Below, piece by piece: positions 17,195 to 25,872 of a stretch of 61,612 nucleotides of DNA. The notes beneath the pieces were generated by a model that ran no database searches, had not been told where the DNA came from, and saw nothing but the letters and a program-made list of their open reading frames with translations. The position numbers were made by a program, and so were the translations under genes. Source of the stretch: Paenibacillus aceris (GTDB taxonomy: Bacteria > Bacillota > Bacilli > Paenibacillales > NBRC-103111); NCBI RefSeq assembly GCF_017874035.1, contig NZ_JAGGKV010000032.1, positions 1 through 61,612 of the forward strand, in the 5' to 3' direction. Each line of letters starts with the position of its first letter. Position 1 is the first letter of the stretch.

Positions 17195-17326
17195 CGGCTG
17201 TTCCTCCTCAAATCATAAAATGATATGTAAATGGGTACATAAGTGCTGTCCTAACCATTTTAACAGAGGGCAGGTGAATTTTACTATGACTTCCTCCTAT
17301 TACTTCCTCTGCGTTTACTAAGCCTG

Positions 17327-17355
17327 TTGTGTATTCCATAGGCAGTTAGTACAAT
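17327..17355 (+). promoter_or_regulatory. Candidate promoter of the YesN-YesM-lipoprotein operon
   Basis: TTGTGT (17327-17332), 17-bp spacer, TACAAT (17350-17355). It lies 72 bases upstream of the regulator start. Confidence 0.45.
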
Positions 17356-17426
17356 ATGGATAAAAAGCTCAATTACTAATTACTGACAATTAATCGCTTT
17401 ATATGTAAATGTTTAGGGGGGCGAAG

Positions 17427-19085
17427 ATGTACAAGTTAATTTTAGTCGATGATGAAGAAGACGTGCGAGAAGGGGTTGTCCGCGAAGTAAATTGGGACGC
17501 CATCGGGTTCGAGGTCATTGAGAAAGCAGAGAACGGCAGGGAAGCGCTGGAAATGGTTGAGAGATTACAGCCGGACGTCGTCGTAACGGACATTCAGATG
17601 CCGTTCATGAATGGGCTTCAGTTGGCTGAAGCGATTCGAGAGCGCTTTCCAACGATTAAGCTCATCATTCTCACGGGACATGATGAGTTTGAGTATGCCC
17701 AGAGGGCGATAAAGCTGCACATTGATGAGTATGTGCTTAAGCCTTTCTCCGCGCAGGAGCTCATTAATGCTTTGCTGAAGGTGAAGGGGCAGATTCAGGA
17801 GGAAGTGGCGCACCGGGAAAATGTTCAACTGCTAATGGAGCATTACCGCAAGAGCATGCCTGTGCTCAAGGAGAATTTTTTGGCGACGCTCATGAACCGC
17901 AAGCTCCCGCGCGAAGAAGTGTACCAGAAGGCGGCAAACTATGGAATTGAACTAAATGGCCGAAGCTTCGTCGCTGCTGTAATGAGCATAGACGGGGCGC
18001 TAATCCCTGAAGAGGAACTGGAGAATCGGGAGGAGCTGTCCAAGTCCGTTTCGCTGAAATATTCGGCAGATCAGGCGCTGAAATATTTTGCCCTCTTAAA
18101 TATTACCGAAGAAATCGTGGATAAACGCCGTCTTGGCCTTGTTTTCATGCATCACGATCAAGTGGTCGTCTTGGCTGCAAGGGAGAGCGAAGACAGGGAA
18201 ACCGCACTGCAAGAGACCATGAAGGTGCTCGAAGAAGTGCGGCAGAATGTGGAAAAATATTTGAAATTTACTTTAACGGTTGGCATTGGAACGGTCATGA
18301 AGGATGTGACCAAAATCAGCTATTCGTATGAAGACGCTGTGCTGGCGCTGGATTACAGACTTATCCTTGGCAATAACCGGATCATTTCCATCGATGATGT
18401 GGAGACGCGCAGCGTAGAGAAAGTCCGTTTTGATGACGTGAAAGAGCACGCCTTGACGCGCTGCATTAAGGTCGGGACGAATCAGGAGATCCGGGAGACG
18501 ATGGACGAGCTGTTTCAGGGGATTGAAGGGGCTGTTTCCGTCAAGGATTACCAGATTTATTTGCTTGAGATATTAACTTGTATTTTGAAGGCGGCTAAGG
18601 ACTCGAATTTGAATGTGGACGAGGTATTCGGCGATAATTTCGTTCCTTTTACAGAGATCAATAAGTTCACGTCCTTAGAAGAAGCGAAGCACTGGCTTGC
18701 TGAACTGTGCGCCTCGATGATGAACCATATCGCTACGGATCGCCAATATACCTATAAGAACTTGGTCGAGATGGCCAAAGACTATACGAAGAACCATTAT
18801 CACGAAGGCGATATCACAATTAATAAAGTATGCAGTCATTTGCATATTAGCGCGGGATATTTCAGCAGTATTTTCAAAAAAGAGACGAAAATGACCTTCG
18901 TGAACTACTTAAACCATATCCGCATGGAAGCGGCGAAGGAGCTGCTGCGCACCACAGATATGAAGGCACTGGAGATTGCTGAAAAAGTGGGCTATGCCGA
19001 TGCCAATTATTTCAGCTTTTCATTCCGCAAAAATGTCGGTGTTTCCCCGAAAGAATATCGCAATAACAGTGTGAAAGGGCAGTAG
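17427..19085 (+). CDS. YesN-type response regulator with AraC DNA-binding domain
   Basis: 552 aa. Receiver domain 1-120 with DDEED and phospho-acceptor D55 (VVTDIQMPF). A long middle region (130-430) precedes an AraC/XylS double HTH (about 445-548) with GDITINKVCSHLHISAGYFSSIF and ALEIAEKVGYADANYFSFSF. These regulators activate sugar-uptake genes on signal from a YesM/LytS-type kinase. The start at 17427 follows AGGGGGG; the earlier ATG at 17409 covers that site. Kinase and binding lipoprotein genes follow closely, then mglBAC. Confidence 0.92.
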   Translation: MYKLILVDDEEDVREGVVREVNWDAIGFEVIEKAENGREALEMVERLQPDVVVTDIQMPFMNGLQLAEAIRERFPTIKLIILTGHDEFEYAQRAIKLHIDEYVLKPFSAQELINALLKVKGQIQEEVAHRENVQLLMEHYRKSMPVLKENFLATLMNRKLPREEVYQKAANYGIELNGRSFVAAVMSIDGALIPEEELENREELSKSVSLKYSADQALKYFALLNITEEIVDKRRLGLVFMHHDQVVVLAARESEDRETALQETMKVLEEVRQNVEKYLKFTLTVGIGTVMKDVTKISYSYEDAVLALDYRLILGNNRIISIDDVETRSVEKVRFDDVKEHALTRCIKVGTNQEIRETMDELFQGIEGAVSVKDYQIYLLEILTCILKAAKDSNLNVDEVFGDNFVPFTEINKFTSLEEAKHWLAELCASMMNHIATDRQYTYKNLVEMAKDYTKNHYHEGDITINKVCSHLHISAGYFSSIFKKETKMTFVNYLNHIRMEAAKELLRTTDMKALEIAEKVGYADANYFSFSFRKNVGVSPKEYRNNSVKGQ

Positions 19086-19108
19086 GGTCAAGGAGCGGGG
19101 GGTTAGTT

Positions 19109-20893
19109 TTGATACGAAAAGTGAGAGAGCTGTTTAAATCTTTGTATAATGTGCTGCTGGACACGATGAGAGTAAAGAGCATTCAATTTGCAATTACGAT
19201 ATCCTTTATTTTCATAACGGTAACCGTGATGCTGATCATTTCGTTGGTTCTTTATAATAAATTTTCCAGGACTGCGGAGGAAAACGCTTTTTTGAATACA
19301 CAGCAGGTGATCGAGCAGGTACAGTTTAACTTGGAAAATTACATTAAAGGCATGTCGGACACCTTCGAGGTGGTCGATGCCAAAATCGCCAAAAGCCGCG
19401 GCGTGCCTTCCGACAAGCTGTCCGAGCAAATGGAGACGATTGCAAGCACTCGTGAGGATATCGTGTCTATTAATTTATTTGCTGCAGACGGAGGGCTGAT
19501 TACCGGGCTTCCTAACGCTGGAATGCGCAAAAATACACGGATTATCGAGCAATCCTGGTTCAAGTCCGCACTGGATAACCCGAATCATCTTTCTTTCTCC
19601 TTGCCTCATATTCAAAATCTTTTTAAAGATCCGTATCGCTGGGTGGTGTCGATGAGCAAAGGGGTTTCCATTGAACGAAATGGGCAGTGGGAGGACGCCG
19701 TACTTCTTGTGGACGTCAATTTTAAGACACTGGATGACGTGTTTCGTACGGTTTCATTAGGCAAAAAGGGCTACGTCTATATTATTGACGACTCTGCCGG
19801 CAACATTGTGTATCATCCTCAGCAGCAGCTTATCTATATTGGTTTGAAATATGAAAATGTCGAGCAGGCCCTTAAATTCTCCTACGGCAAGTATATGGAT
19901 GTCAGTGAAGGCGAATCCAGGCTCAATGTGGTCAGGACCGTTAATAATATCGGGTGGAAAATCATCGGGGTCTCTTATCTGGATGAGATGATAACGACCC
20001 GCAAGGAAATCAGTACATTTATGATTTGGCTGCTTGTCATTGTCCTTATTTTTATTTTGCTTATCTCCTCCTTCATGTCAGCCCGAATTTCCCAGCCGAT
20101 CAAGCGGCTGAAAAAGTCGATGGAAATGGTAGAGAAGGGGCATTTTGATACGTACATTCATGTTCGCGGCGCACATGAAGTGGAGCAGCTTTCACGCCGG
20201 TTCAACCTGATGGTTTCCAGGGTGCGCGAGCTGATGGATCAAAATATTCATGAGCAGGAGACGAAAAGAAAGAACGAGCTTGAGGTGCTGCAGTCACAGA
20301 TCAATCCTCACTTTTTGTACAATACGCTCAATTCGGTTGTTCGGATGGTTGGAAACGGGAAGAACGAAGAGGTCGTCACGACGATTACCTCTTTGTCCAA
20401 GTTTTTTCGGATTTCGCTCAGCAAAGGAAAGAACATCATTACGATCGCGGATGAGATCGAGCATATCCGGAACTATTTGATCATCCAGAAGATGAGGTAT
20501 AAGGACAAGTTTGATTACGTGATTGAAGTAGATGAAGAAGTGCTGCCGTATAAAACGCTGAAGTTAATCTTGCAGCCGTTCGTGGAAAACTCGCTCTATC
20601 ATGGCATCGAGTATATGGTGGATGAAGGCCATATTCACATTTCAGCCGAGAAAATGAATGATAAAATTTTACTCCAGGTCCGCGATAACGGTGTGGGTAT
20701 GTCGGAAGAAACGCTCAAGAACATTATGATTGGCTCTGTGAACAGCGATAAGGGCTCAGGGGTAGGTCTTCGTAATGTACATGAGCGGATTCAGCTGTAT
20801 TTCGGTTCGGAGTACGGGGTTAAGGTTGAAAGCGAGCTTGAGGAAGGAACTGTGGTGAAGATCTGGATTCCGGCCATATTGGAAGAGGAATAG
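19109..20893 (+). CDS. YesM/LytS-type sensor histidine kinase
   Basis: 594 aa. Transmembrane helices at about 27-50 and 303-325 flank an extracellular Cache-like sensor (50-300). A HAMP domain (325-378) and a His_kinase (LytS-type) domain follow, with H401 in SQINPHFLYNTLNS, and an HATPase domain with RDNGVGMS and GVGLRNVHERI. The start codon is TTG, after GGAGCGGGGGG. It probably phosphorylates the preceding YesN regulator and senses a sugar through the lipoprotein encoded 12 bases downstream. Confidence 0.92.
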   Translation: MIRKVRELFKSLYNVLLDTMRVKSIQFAITISFIFITVTVMLIISLVLYNKFSRTAEENAFLNTQQVIEQVQFNLENYIKGMSDTFEVVDAKIAKSRGVPSDKLSEQMETIASTREDIVSINLFAADGGLITGLPNAGMRKNTRIIEQSWFKSALDNPNHLSFSLPHIQNLFKDPYRWVVSMSKGVSIERNGQWEDAVLLVDVNFKTLDDVFRTVSLGKKGYVYIIDDSAGNIVYHPQQQLIYIGLKYENVEQALKFSYGKYMDVSEGESRLNVVRTVNNIGWKIIGVSYLDEMITTRKEISTFMIWLLVIVLIFILLISSFMSARISQPIKRLKKSMEMVEKGHFDTYIHVRGAHEVEQLSRRFNLMVSRVRELMDQNIHEQETKRKNELEVLQSQINPHFLYNTLNSVVRMVGNGKNEEVVTTITSLSKFFRISLSKGKNIITIADEIEHIRNYLIIQKMRYKDKFDYVIEVDEEVLPYKTLKLILQPFVENSLYHGIEYMVDEGHIHISAEKMNDKILLQVRDNGVGMSEETLKNIMIGSVNSDKGSGVGLRNVHERIQLYFGSEYGVKVESELEEGTVVKIWIPAILEEE

Positions 20894-20905
20894 AAAGGAG
20901 CAGAG

Positions 20906-21886
20906 ATGGAAAAAACATTGAAACTAGTCCCTCTCGCACTTGCAATTTTGGTAGCTGTCTTCTCTATGTCTTCTTGTATGAGAGAATCGGAAACAACACC
21001 TACGGCGCAGAAAAAGCATTTGGAAGTGGTGCTTAGAAGCCAGAACGGGGACTATTGGAAAACAGTGAAAATGGGCGCTGAGGTAGCCGCGAAGGAGTTT
21101 GATGTGACGTTAGATTTCCGAGCGCCTGACGATGAGGCGGACGTAAAGGGGCAGATCGCCTTATTGGAACAGTCTATTCAAAGCGGGCCTGACGCGATCG
21201 TGCTAGCCGCTAATGATTATAGGGACTTGTCGAATGCTGTCGATAGTGCGGCGGAACAAGGGATTCCGGTCGTCACGATCGACTCCGAAGTGGAATCGCG
21301 CAAAGCGAAGAGTTTCATAGGCGCCAACAATTACGAGGCGGGACAAATGGCAGGTCAGCAATTGATCAAGCTTGCGGGGACAAAAGCAAATATCGCAATC
21401 GTCAGCTTCAAGCAAGGGGAGCGCAACACGGAGCTGAGGGAGCAAGGGCTTTTGGATGAAATATTGAAATTTCCAAGCATTCAGGTGATTGCCAAAGTGT
21501 ACAGCTTGACGGACCAGGGAACTGCGGATCAGCTTACTCAGAATATCATCGAGAAATACCCCTATTTGGATGGGATTGTGGCTCTAAATGAAACTTCCTC
21601 GATTGGCGTGGCGGACGCGATTCAGAGAATGAATCTGCAGGATAAAGTGAAAATAATAACGTTTGACAGTACCTCAGAGGAATTGGAGCTGCTGCAGGAA
21701 GGCGTCATCCAAGCGACAATTATTCAAAATCCCTTCAGTATCGGCTATTTAGGCGTAAAGAATGCGGTTGAGGCCTCGTACGGAAAGAAGGTTCCGAACC
21801 GCGTGGATACCGGGATTAAAGCGATTGATCTAGGTAATATGTTCTGGTCGGACAATCAAAAGCTATTGTTTCCGTTTATAAAGTGA
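20906..21886 (+). CDS. Periplasmic-binding-protein-like sugar-sensor lipoprotein
   Basis: 326 aa. A signal peptide with a lipobox ending at C24 (SMSSC) is followed by a Peripla_BP_4/RbsB-type fold (40-320). Sugar-binding-type motifs are AANDYRDLSNAVDSA and VVTIDSEV. It is co-transcribed with the kinase (12-base gap), not with a transporter. In clostridial XylFII-LytS-YesN systems a dedicated binding protein presents the sugar to the kinase; the arrangement here suggests the same role. It could instead be a second transport binding protein for mglAC. Confidence 0.85.
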   Translation: MEKTLKLVPLALAILVAVFSMSSCMRESETTPTAQKKHLEVVLRSQNGDYWKTVKMGAEVAAKEFDVTLDFRAPDDEADVKGQIALLEQSIQSGPDAIVLAANDYRDLSNAVDSAAEQGIPVVTIDSEVESRKAKSFIGANNYEAGQMAGQQLIKLAGTKANIAIVSFKQGERNTELREQGLLDEILKFPSIQVIAKVYSLTDQGTADQLTQNIIEKYPYLDGIVALNETSSIGVADAIQRMNLQDKVKIITFDSTSEELELLQEGVIQATIIQNPFSIGYLGVKNAVEASYGKKVPNRVDTGIKAIDLGNMFWSDNQKLLFPFIK

Positions 21887-21921
21887 TTAGAATTTCGATA
21901 GAAGATATGAGGATATTGCAT

Positions 21922-21949
21922 TTGTTTCCTTGGTCGCATGCCTTATATT
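21922..21949 (+). promoter_or_regulatory. Candidate mglBAC promoter
   Basis: TTGTTT (21922-21927), 16-bp spacer, TATATT (21944-21949), about 45 bases before the mglB start. The weak -35 fits an activator-dependent promoter, possibly for the upstream YesN protein. Confidence 0.4.
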
Positions 21950-21994
21950 TAGAAATGTAAATAAACAAAACAACCTTTTAGGGAGGGTCTTACC

Positions 21995-23077
21995 TTGAAA
22001 AAATTGATTACCCTTGCAGTAGCGAGCGCTTTGGTTGCAACCGTAGCAGGCTGTGGCAATAAAGCAGCAACACCTTCACCATCTCCGGCAGCAAGCACTG
22101 GCGCAGCTGCAACGACAGCTCCAGCTCCAGCTAAAACAGACGGCAAAAAACCTACAATCGGTGTGGCTATTTATAAATTTGACGATACATTCATGTCCGG
22201 TGTTCGCGCCGCGATTGCTGACGCTGCTAAAGACAAAGCAACTGTGGATATCGTAGACAGCCAAAACTCACAACCAACACAAAATGATAAAGTCGACCTT
22301 TTCATCACGAAAAAAGTAAACGCGCTAGCGATCAACGCTGTTGACCGTACAGCGGCAGGCGTTATCATCGATAAAGCGAAAACAGCTAACGTACCGGTTG
22401 TCTTCTTGAACCGTGAGCCGCTTGCTGACGATATGAAGAAATGGGATAAAGTTTACTACGTAGGCGCAAAAGCTGAGCAATCCGGAACAATGGAAGGTCA
22501 ATTGCTTGTTGACTACTTCAAAGCTCACCCAGAAGCGGATAAAAACAAAGACGGTAAAATTCAATACGTTATGCTTAAAGGCGAGCCGGGTCACCAAGAT
22601 GCTGAGCTTCGTACGAAGTTCTCCATCCAAGCGATTACGGATGCTGGTCTTGGCGTAGAAAAAGTAGCTGAAGATACGGCTATGTGGGATCGTGTAAAAG
22701 GTCAAGAAAAAATGGCTGCATTCCTTGCATCCAGTGAAAGCAAAATCGAAGCTGTTCTTGCGAACAACGACGATATGGCTCTCGGAGCTATCGAAGCTTT
22801 GAAAGCAAAAGGTTATTTCAAAGACAATAAATTCTTGCCGGTTGTAGGCGTTGATGCTACGGCTCCTGCGCTTCAAGCACTTAGCGATGGCACATTGCTC
22901 GGAACTGTTCTGAACGATGCGAAAAACCAAGGTGCTGCTACAACGAACGTAGCGACTGCTCTTGCTAACGGTCTAGTACCAAGCAAAGAAACGACAGGCT
23001 ATGATGTGACAGATGGCAAATATGTTTGGATTTCCTACAAAAAGATTACAAAAGCTAACATGAACGAAGCGAAGTAA
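21995..23077 (+). CDS. mglB: Galactose/methyl-galactoside ABC transporter substrate-binding lipoprotein
   Basis: 360 aa. Lipobox VAGC with C20, an Ala/Pro/Thr linker to about 45, then the binding-protein fold. The motifs match enteric MglB: IGVAIYKFDDTFMSGVR, the EF-hand-like calcium loop DKNKDGKIQ, KGEPGHQDAE, ANNDDMALGAIEALKA and VGVDATAPAL. It captures galactose-type sugars at the membrane surface and feeds MglA/MglC; in enterics it also serves chemotaxis. The start is TTG with GGGAGGG upstream. Its codon use is more biased than that of its neighbours, consistent with high expression. Confidence 0.92.
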   Translation: MKKLITLAVASALVATVAGCGNKAATPSPSPAASTGAAATTAPAPAKTDGKKPTIGVAIYKFDDTFMSGVRAAIADAAKDKATVDIVDSQNSQPTQNDKVDLFITKKVNALAINAVDRTAAGVIIDKAKTANVPVVFLNREPLADDMKKWDKVYYVGAKAEQSGTMEGQLLVDYFKAHPEADKNKDGKIQYVMLKGEPGHQDAELRTKFSIQAITDAGLGVEKVAEDTAMWDRVKGQEKMAAFLASSESKIEAVLANNDDMALGAIEALKAKGYFKDNKFLPVVGVDATAPALQALSDGTLLGTVLNDAKNQGAATTNVATALANGLVPSKETTGYDVTDGKYVWISYKKITKANMNEAK

Positions 23078-23090
23078 TCCCGATAGAAGC

Positions 23091-23125
23091 GGGCAAGAGC
23101 AGCAATCCGCTCTTGCCTTCCTTAT
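23091..23125 (+). terminator. Stem-loop between mglB and mglA (attenuator/stabiliser)
   Basis: A perfect 9-bp stem GGCAAGAGC/GCTCTTGCC (23092-23100 with 23109-23117) with a weak T tail (TTCCTTA). This type of intercistronic hairpin lets the binding protein be made in excess over the membrane components. Confidence 0.7.
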
Positions 23126-23215
23126 TTGGAAACCCGTGCAAAGATAAAGAGAAACAGGCTTAGAAAAATGGCTTCACTTTATGGGGATTATCGTGAGCTG
23201 GTAGGGGGAGTTACC

Positions 23216-24733
23216 ATGACATTACATGAGTATTTACTGGAAATGAATCAAATCTCCAAAGAGTTCCCCGGCGTTAAAGCGCTGGATAACGTTACCCTGA
23301 AGGTTCGCCCAGGAAGCGTGCATGCGTTGATGGGAGAAAACGGGGCAGGTAAATCGACGTTGATGAAATGCTTGTTCGGCATTTATAAACCCGATGGCGG
23401 AGAAATTAAGCTGAATGGCGAAACCGTGTCCATTCTTAATTCCAAGGATGCATTGGCAAATGGCATTTCCATGATTCATCAGGAGCTGCACCCGGTTCCA
23501 CACCGTAACGTGATGGAGAACATTTGGTTGGGCCGCTTCCCGCAAAGAGGCATCGGACCTTTGAAACTAGTGGATCACAAGAAAATGCGTAAAGATACAG
23601 AGAGTTTGTTTGAACAGCTGCAGATGGATATTAATCCGGATACACTTGTAGGCACTTTATCGGTTTCCAAAGTACAATCCATTGAAATTGCCAAAGCCGT
23701 TTCCTTCAATTCGAAAGTCATTGTTATGGATGAGCCGACTTCGTCGCTGACAGGCAATGAAGTTGAGCAGCTGTTTCGCATTATTCGCGACTTGAAGAGT
23801 CGTGGCGTCTCGATCATCTATATTTCACATAAAATGGAAGAGATTCTCGAAATCTCGGATGAAGTAACGATTATGCGCGACGGAACGAAAATTGGGACAT
23901 GGGCATCTTCGGAGCTGACGACTGATATGATCATCTCGAAGATGGTTGGACGTGATCTCAAAGAGCGATTCCCTGAACGAAGCAATGTACCGAATGGTGT
24001 ATTAATGCGTGTTGAGGGACTTACCTCGGTCATTCCAAGATCCTTTAAGAACGTCTCTTTCGACCTTCGTAAAGGAGAAATTCTAGGAGTAGGCGGTTTG
24101 GTCGGAGCACAGCGGACGGAATTGATTGAAGCTTTGTTCGGACTGCGTGGTGTTGCATCAGGCCAGATTTCGATACATGGCAAAGAAGTAAAGCTCAAAA
24201 CGCCAATTGATGCCATTAAGCATAAAATCGCGCTGCTCACGGAAGAGCGCCGCGTCACAGGGATTTTCCCGGTGCTATCGGTGCTGGAAAACACGGTCAT
24301 CGCGAACTTAGGACGATACATGAACCCGCTTGGATTCATTAATGAGGCGAAGCGAAAAGTCGAAGTTGAGAAAAGCATTGAGATGCTTCGCGTGAAGACG
24401 CCGAACATGCACGCTTTGATCAAAAACCTTTCGGGCGGTAACCAACAGAAGGTGCTCTTGGCCAGATGGCTGCTTACAGAGCCGGACGTGCTCTTGCTGG
24501 ATGAGCCTACTCGTGGGATTGACGTAGGGGCGAAGTTTGAGATTTATTCCATCATTGCTGACCTTGCGAAGCAGGGGAAAAGTATTATCATGATCTCTTC
24601 TGAAATGCCCGAGCTTCTTGGGATGTCAGACCGAATCATGGTCATGTGTGAAGGACGCCTTACAGGGATCGTAGAAGGAAATAAAGCAACAGAAGAAGAG
24701 ATCATGCGCCTTGCTGCACAGCATATGGCATAA
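23216..24733 (+). CDS. mglA: Galactose/methyl-galactoside ABC transporter ATP-binding protein
   Basis: 505 aa with two ABC cassettes. The first has Walker A MGENGAGKSTLMKCLFG and Walker B VIVMDEPTSSLTGNE. Its signature (TLSVSKVQSIEIAKAV) is degenerate, as usual for this family. The second has a degenerate Walker A (GVGGLVGAQRTELIEALFG), signature LSGGNQQKVLLARWL and Walker B VLLLDEPTRGIDVGAK. Start 23216 is chosen because AGGGGGAG precedes it and the family alignment begins there; the frame is open 30 codons further upstream. It energises uptake with MglB and MglC. Confidence 0.92.
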   Translation: MTLHEYLLEMNQISKEFPGVKALDNVTLKVRPGSVHALMGENGAGKSTLMKCLFGIYKPDGGEIKLNGETVSILNSKDALANGISMIHQELHPVPHRNVMENIWLGRFPQRGIGPLKLVDHKKMRKDTESLFEQLQMDINPDTLVGTLSVSKVQSIEIAKAVSFNSKVIVMDEPTSSLTGNEVEQLFRIIRDLKSRGVSIIYISHKMEEILEISDEVTIMRDGTKIGTWASSELTTDMIISKMVGRDLKERFPERSNVPNGVLMRVEGLTSVIPRSFKNVSFDLRKGEILGVGGLVGAQRTELIEALFGLRGVASGQISIHGKEVKLKTPIDAIKHKIALLTEERRVTGIFPVLSVLENTVIANLGRYMNPLGFINEAKRKVEVEKSIEMLRVKTPNMHALIKNLSGGNQQKVLLARWLLTEPDVLLLDEPTRGIDVGAKFEIYSIIADLAKQGKSIIMISSEMPELLGMSDRIMVMCEGRLTGIVEGNKATEEEIMRLAAQHMA

Positions 24734-24750
24734 TGGGGGGCCAAGAAACC

Positions 24751-25782
24751 ATGAGTACAAAAACAGAAACATTAAAATCTAGAGACATAAGTGGGTTCGT
24801 GACCAAATACGCAATCTACATCGTATTGGTCGTGCTCGTTATTGGGATTGCAATTTATGATCCGCGCTTTTTATCGGTAAGTATCCTTCGTGATATTTTG
24901 CTGCAGTCGTCTACGCGTGTCATTATTGCTTTGGGTGCTGCGTTTATCTTGATTACAGGCGGTACCGACCTTTCAACAGGACGGATCGTCGGTTTGACAG
25001 CCGTTATCTCGGCATCCATGCTGCAAACGCAGGAATACGGCCGTAGATTTTTCCCGGATCTGCCGCATTTACCGCTGCTTGTTCCAATTATCATTGCGAT
25101 TATAGCCGGTCTTTTGGTAGGACTTATTAATGGGATTATCGTTGCTAAATTGAAGGTTCCGCCATTCATTGCAACATTGGGAACGATGGTAGCTGTATAC
25201 GGAGCTAACTCTCTATACTTCGACATGAAGCCGAATCAATCCCAGCCTATCGGTGGTTTGAGACCTGACTTCAGTAAACTAGGAACGGGGTCAATTGGCT
25301 CCGATGCCACGTATTCCATCCCATATATCGTTATTATTGCAATTGTAGTTGCCATTATCGTCTGGATTGTTTTCAATAAAACGAAGCTTGGGAAGTACAT
25401 GTATGCAATCGGCGGCAATATTCACGCTGCAGTCGTTTCAGGTATTAACGTTAACCGTTACCTGATTTACATTTACTCCATCGCTGGTGCTTTGTACGGA
25501 TTGGCTGGGGTGCTGGAAGCAGCGAGAACCGGCGGTGCAACGAATAACTACGGAAACATGTACGAGCTTGATGCGATCGCGGCTTGCGTGGTCGGGGGCG
25601 TGTCTACATCCGGTGGTATCGGAACGGTTCCGGGTGTTCTTGCAGGGGTATTGATTTTTAGCGTTATCAACTACGGCTTGACGTTTATCGGTATCAGCCC
25701 TTACTGGCAGTTGATCATCAAAGGTGTCATTATCGTTGCGGCAGTAGCGTTTGATATGCGTAAATATATGAACTCTAAATAA
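24751..25782 (+). CDS. mglC: Galactose/methyl-galactoside ABC transporter permease
   Basis: 343 aa, eight to ten hydrophobic helices, BPD_transp_2 family (RbsC/MglC type). Typical segments are ALGAAFILITGGTDLSTGRI, KVPPFIATLGTM and AACVVGGVSTSGGIGTVPGV. It forms the transmembrane channel for the MglA ATPase. A start at 24733 would overlap the mglA stop (TAATG). I prefer 24751, which has GGGGGG upstream, but translational coupling through the overlap is possible. Confidence 0.9.
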   Translation: MSTKTETLKSRDISGFVTKYAIYIVLVVLVIGIAIYDPRFLSVSILRDILLQSSTRVIIALGAAFILITGGTDLSTGRIVGLTAVISASMLQTQEYGRRFFPDLPHLPLLVPIIIAIIAGLLVGLINGIIVAKLKVPPFIATLGTMVAVYGANSLYFDMKPNQSQPIGGLRPDFSKLGTGSIGSDATYSIPYIVIIAIVVAIIVWIVFNKTKLGKYMYAIGGNIHAAVVSGINVNRYLIYIYSIAGALYGLAGVLEAARTGGATNNYGNMYELDAIAACVVGGVSTSGGIGTVPGVLAGVLIFSVINYGLTFIGISPYWQLIIKGVIIVAAVAFDMRKYMNSK

Positions 25783-25790
25783 GGTGAAAT

Positions 25791-25830
25791 ATAGCAGGCT
25801 GTCGCTTAATAGGGCAGCCTGTTATTTTAC
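25791..25830 (+). terminator. mgl operon terminator
   Basis: CAGGCTG (25795-25801) pairs with CAGCCTG (25815-25821), followed by TTATTTT. Confidence 0.7.
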
Positions 25831-25872
25831 GAAATTACCTGAAAGCGGTTACGATTCAAAGGGGGTGCAGTT

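Noticed and set aside
22325..22930. 201-codon open frame antisense to mglB
   Set aside because: The composition is an antisense by-product of biased codon use in mglB, and no RBS or promoter is seen.
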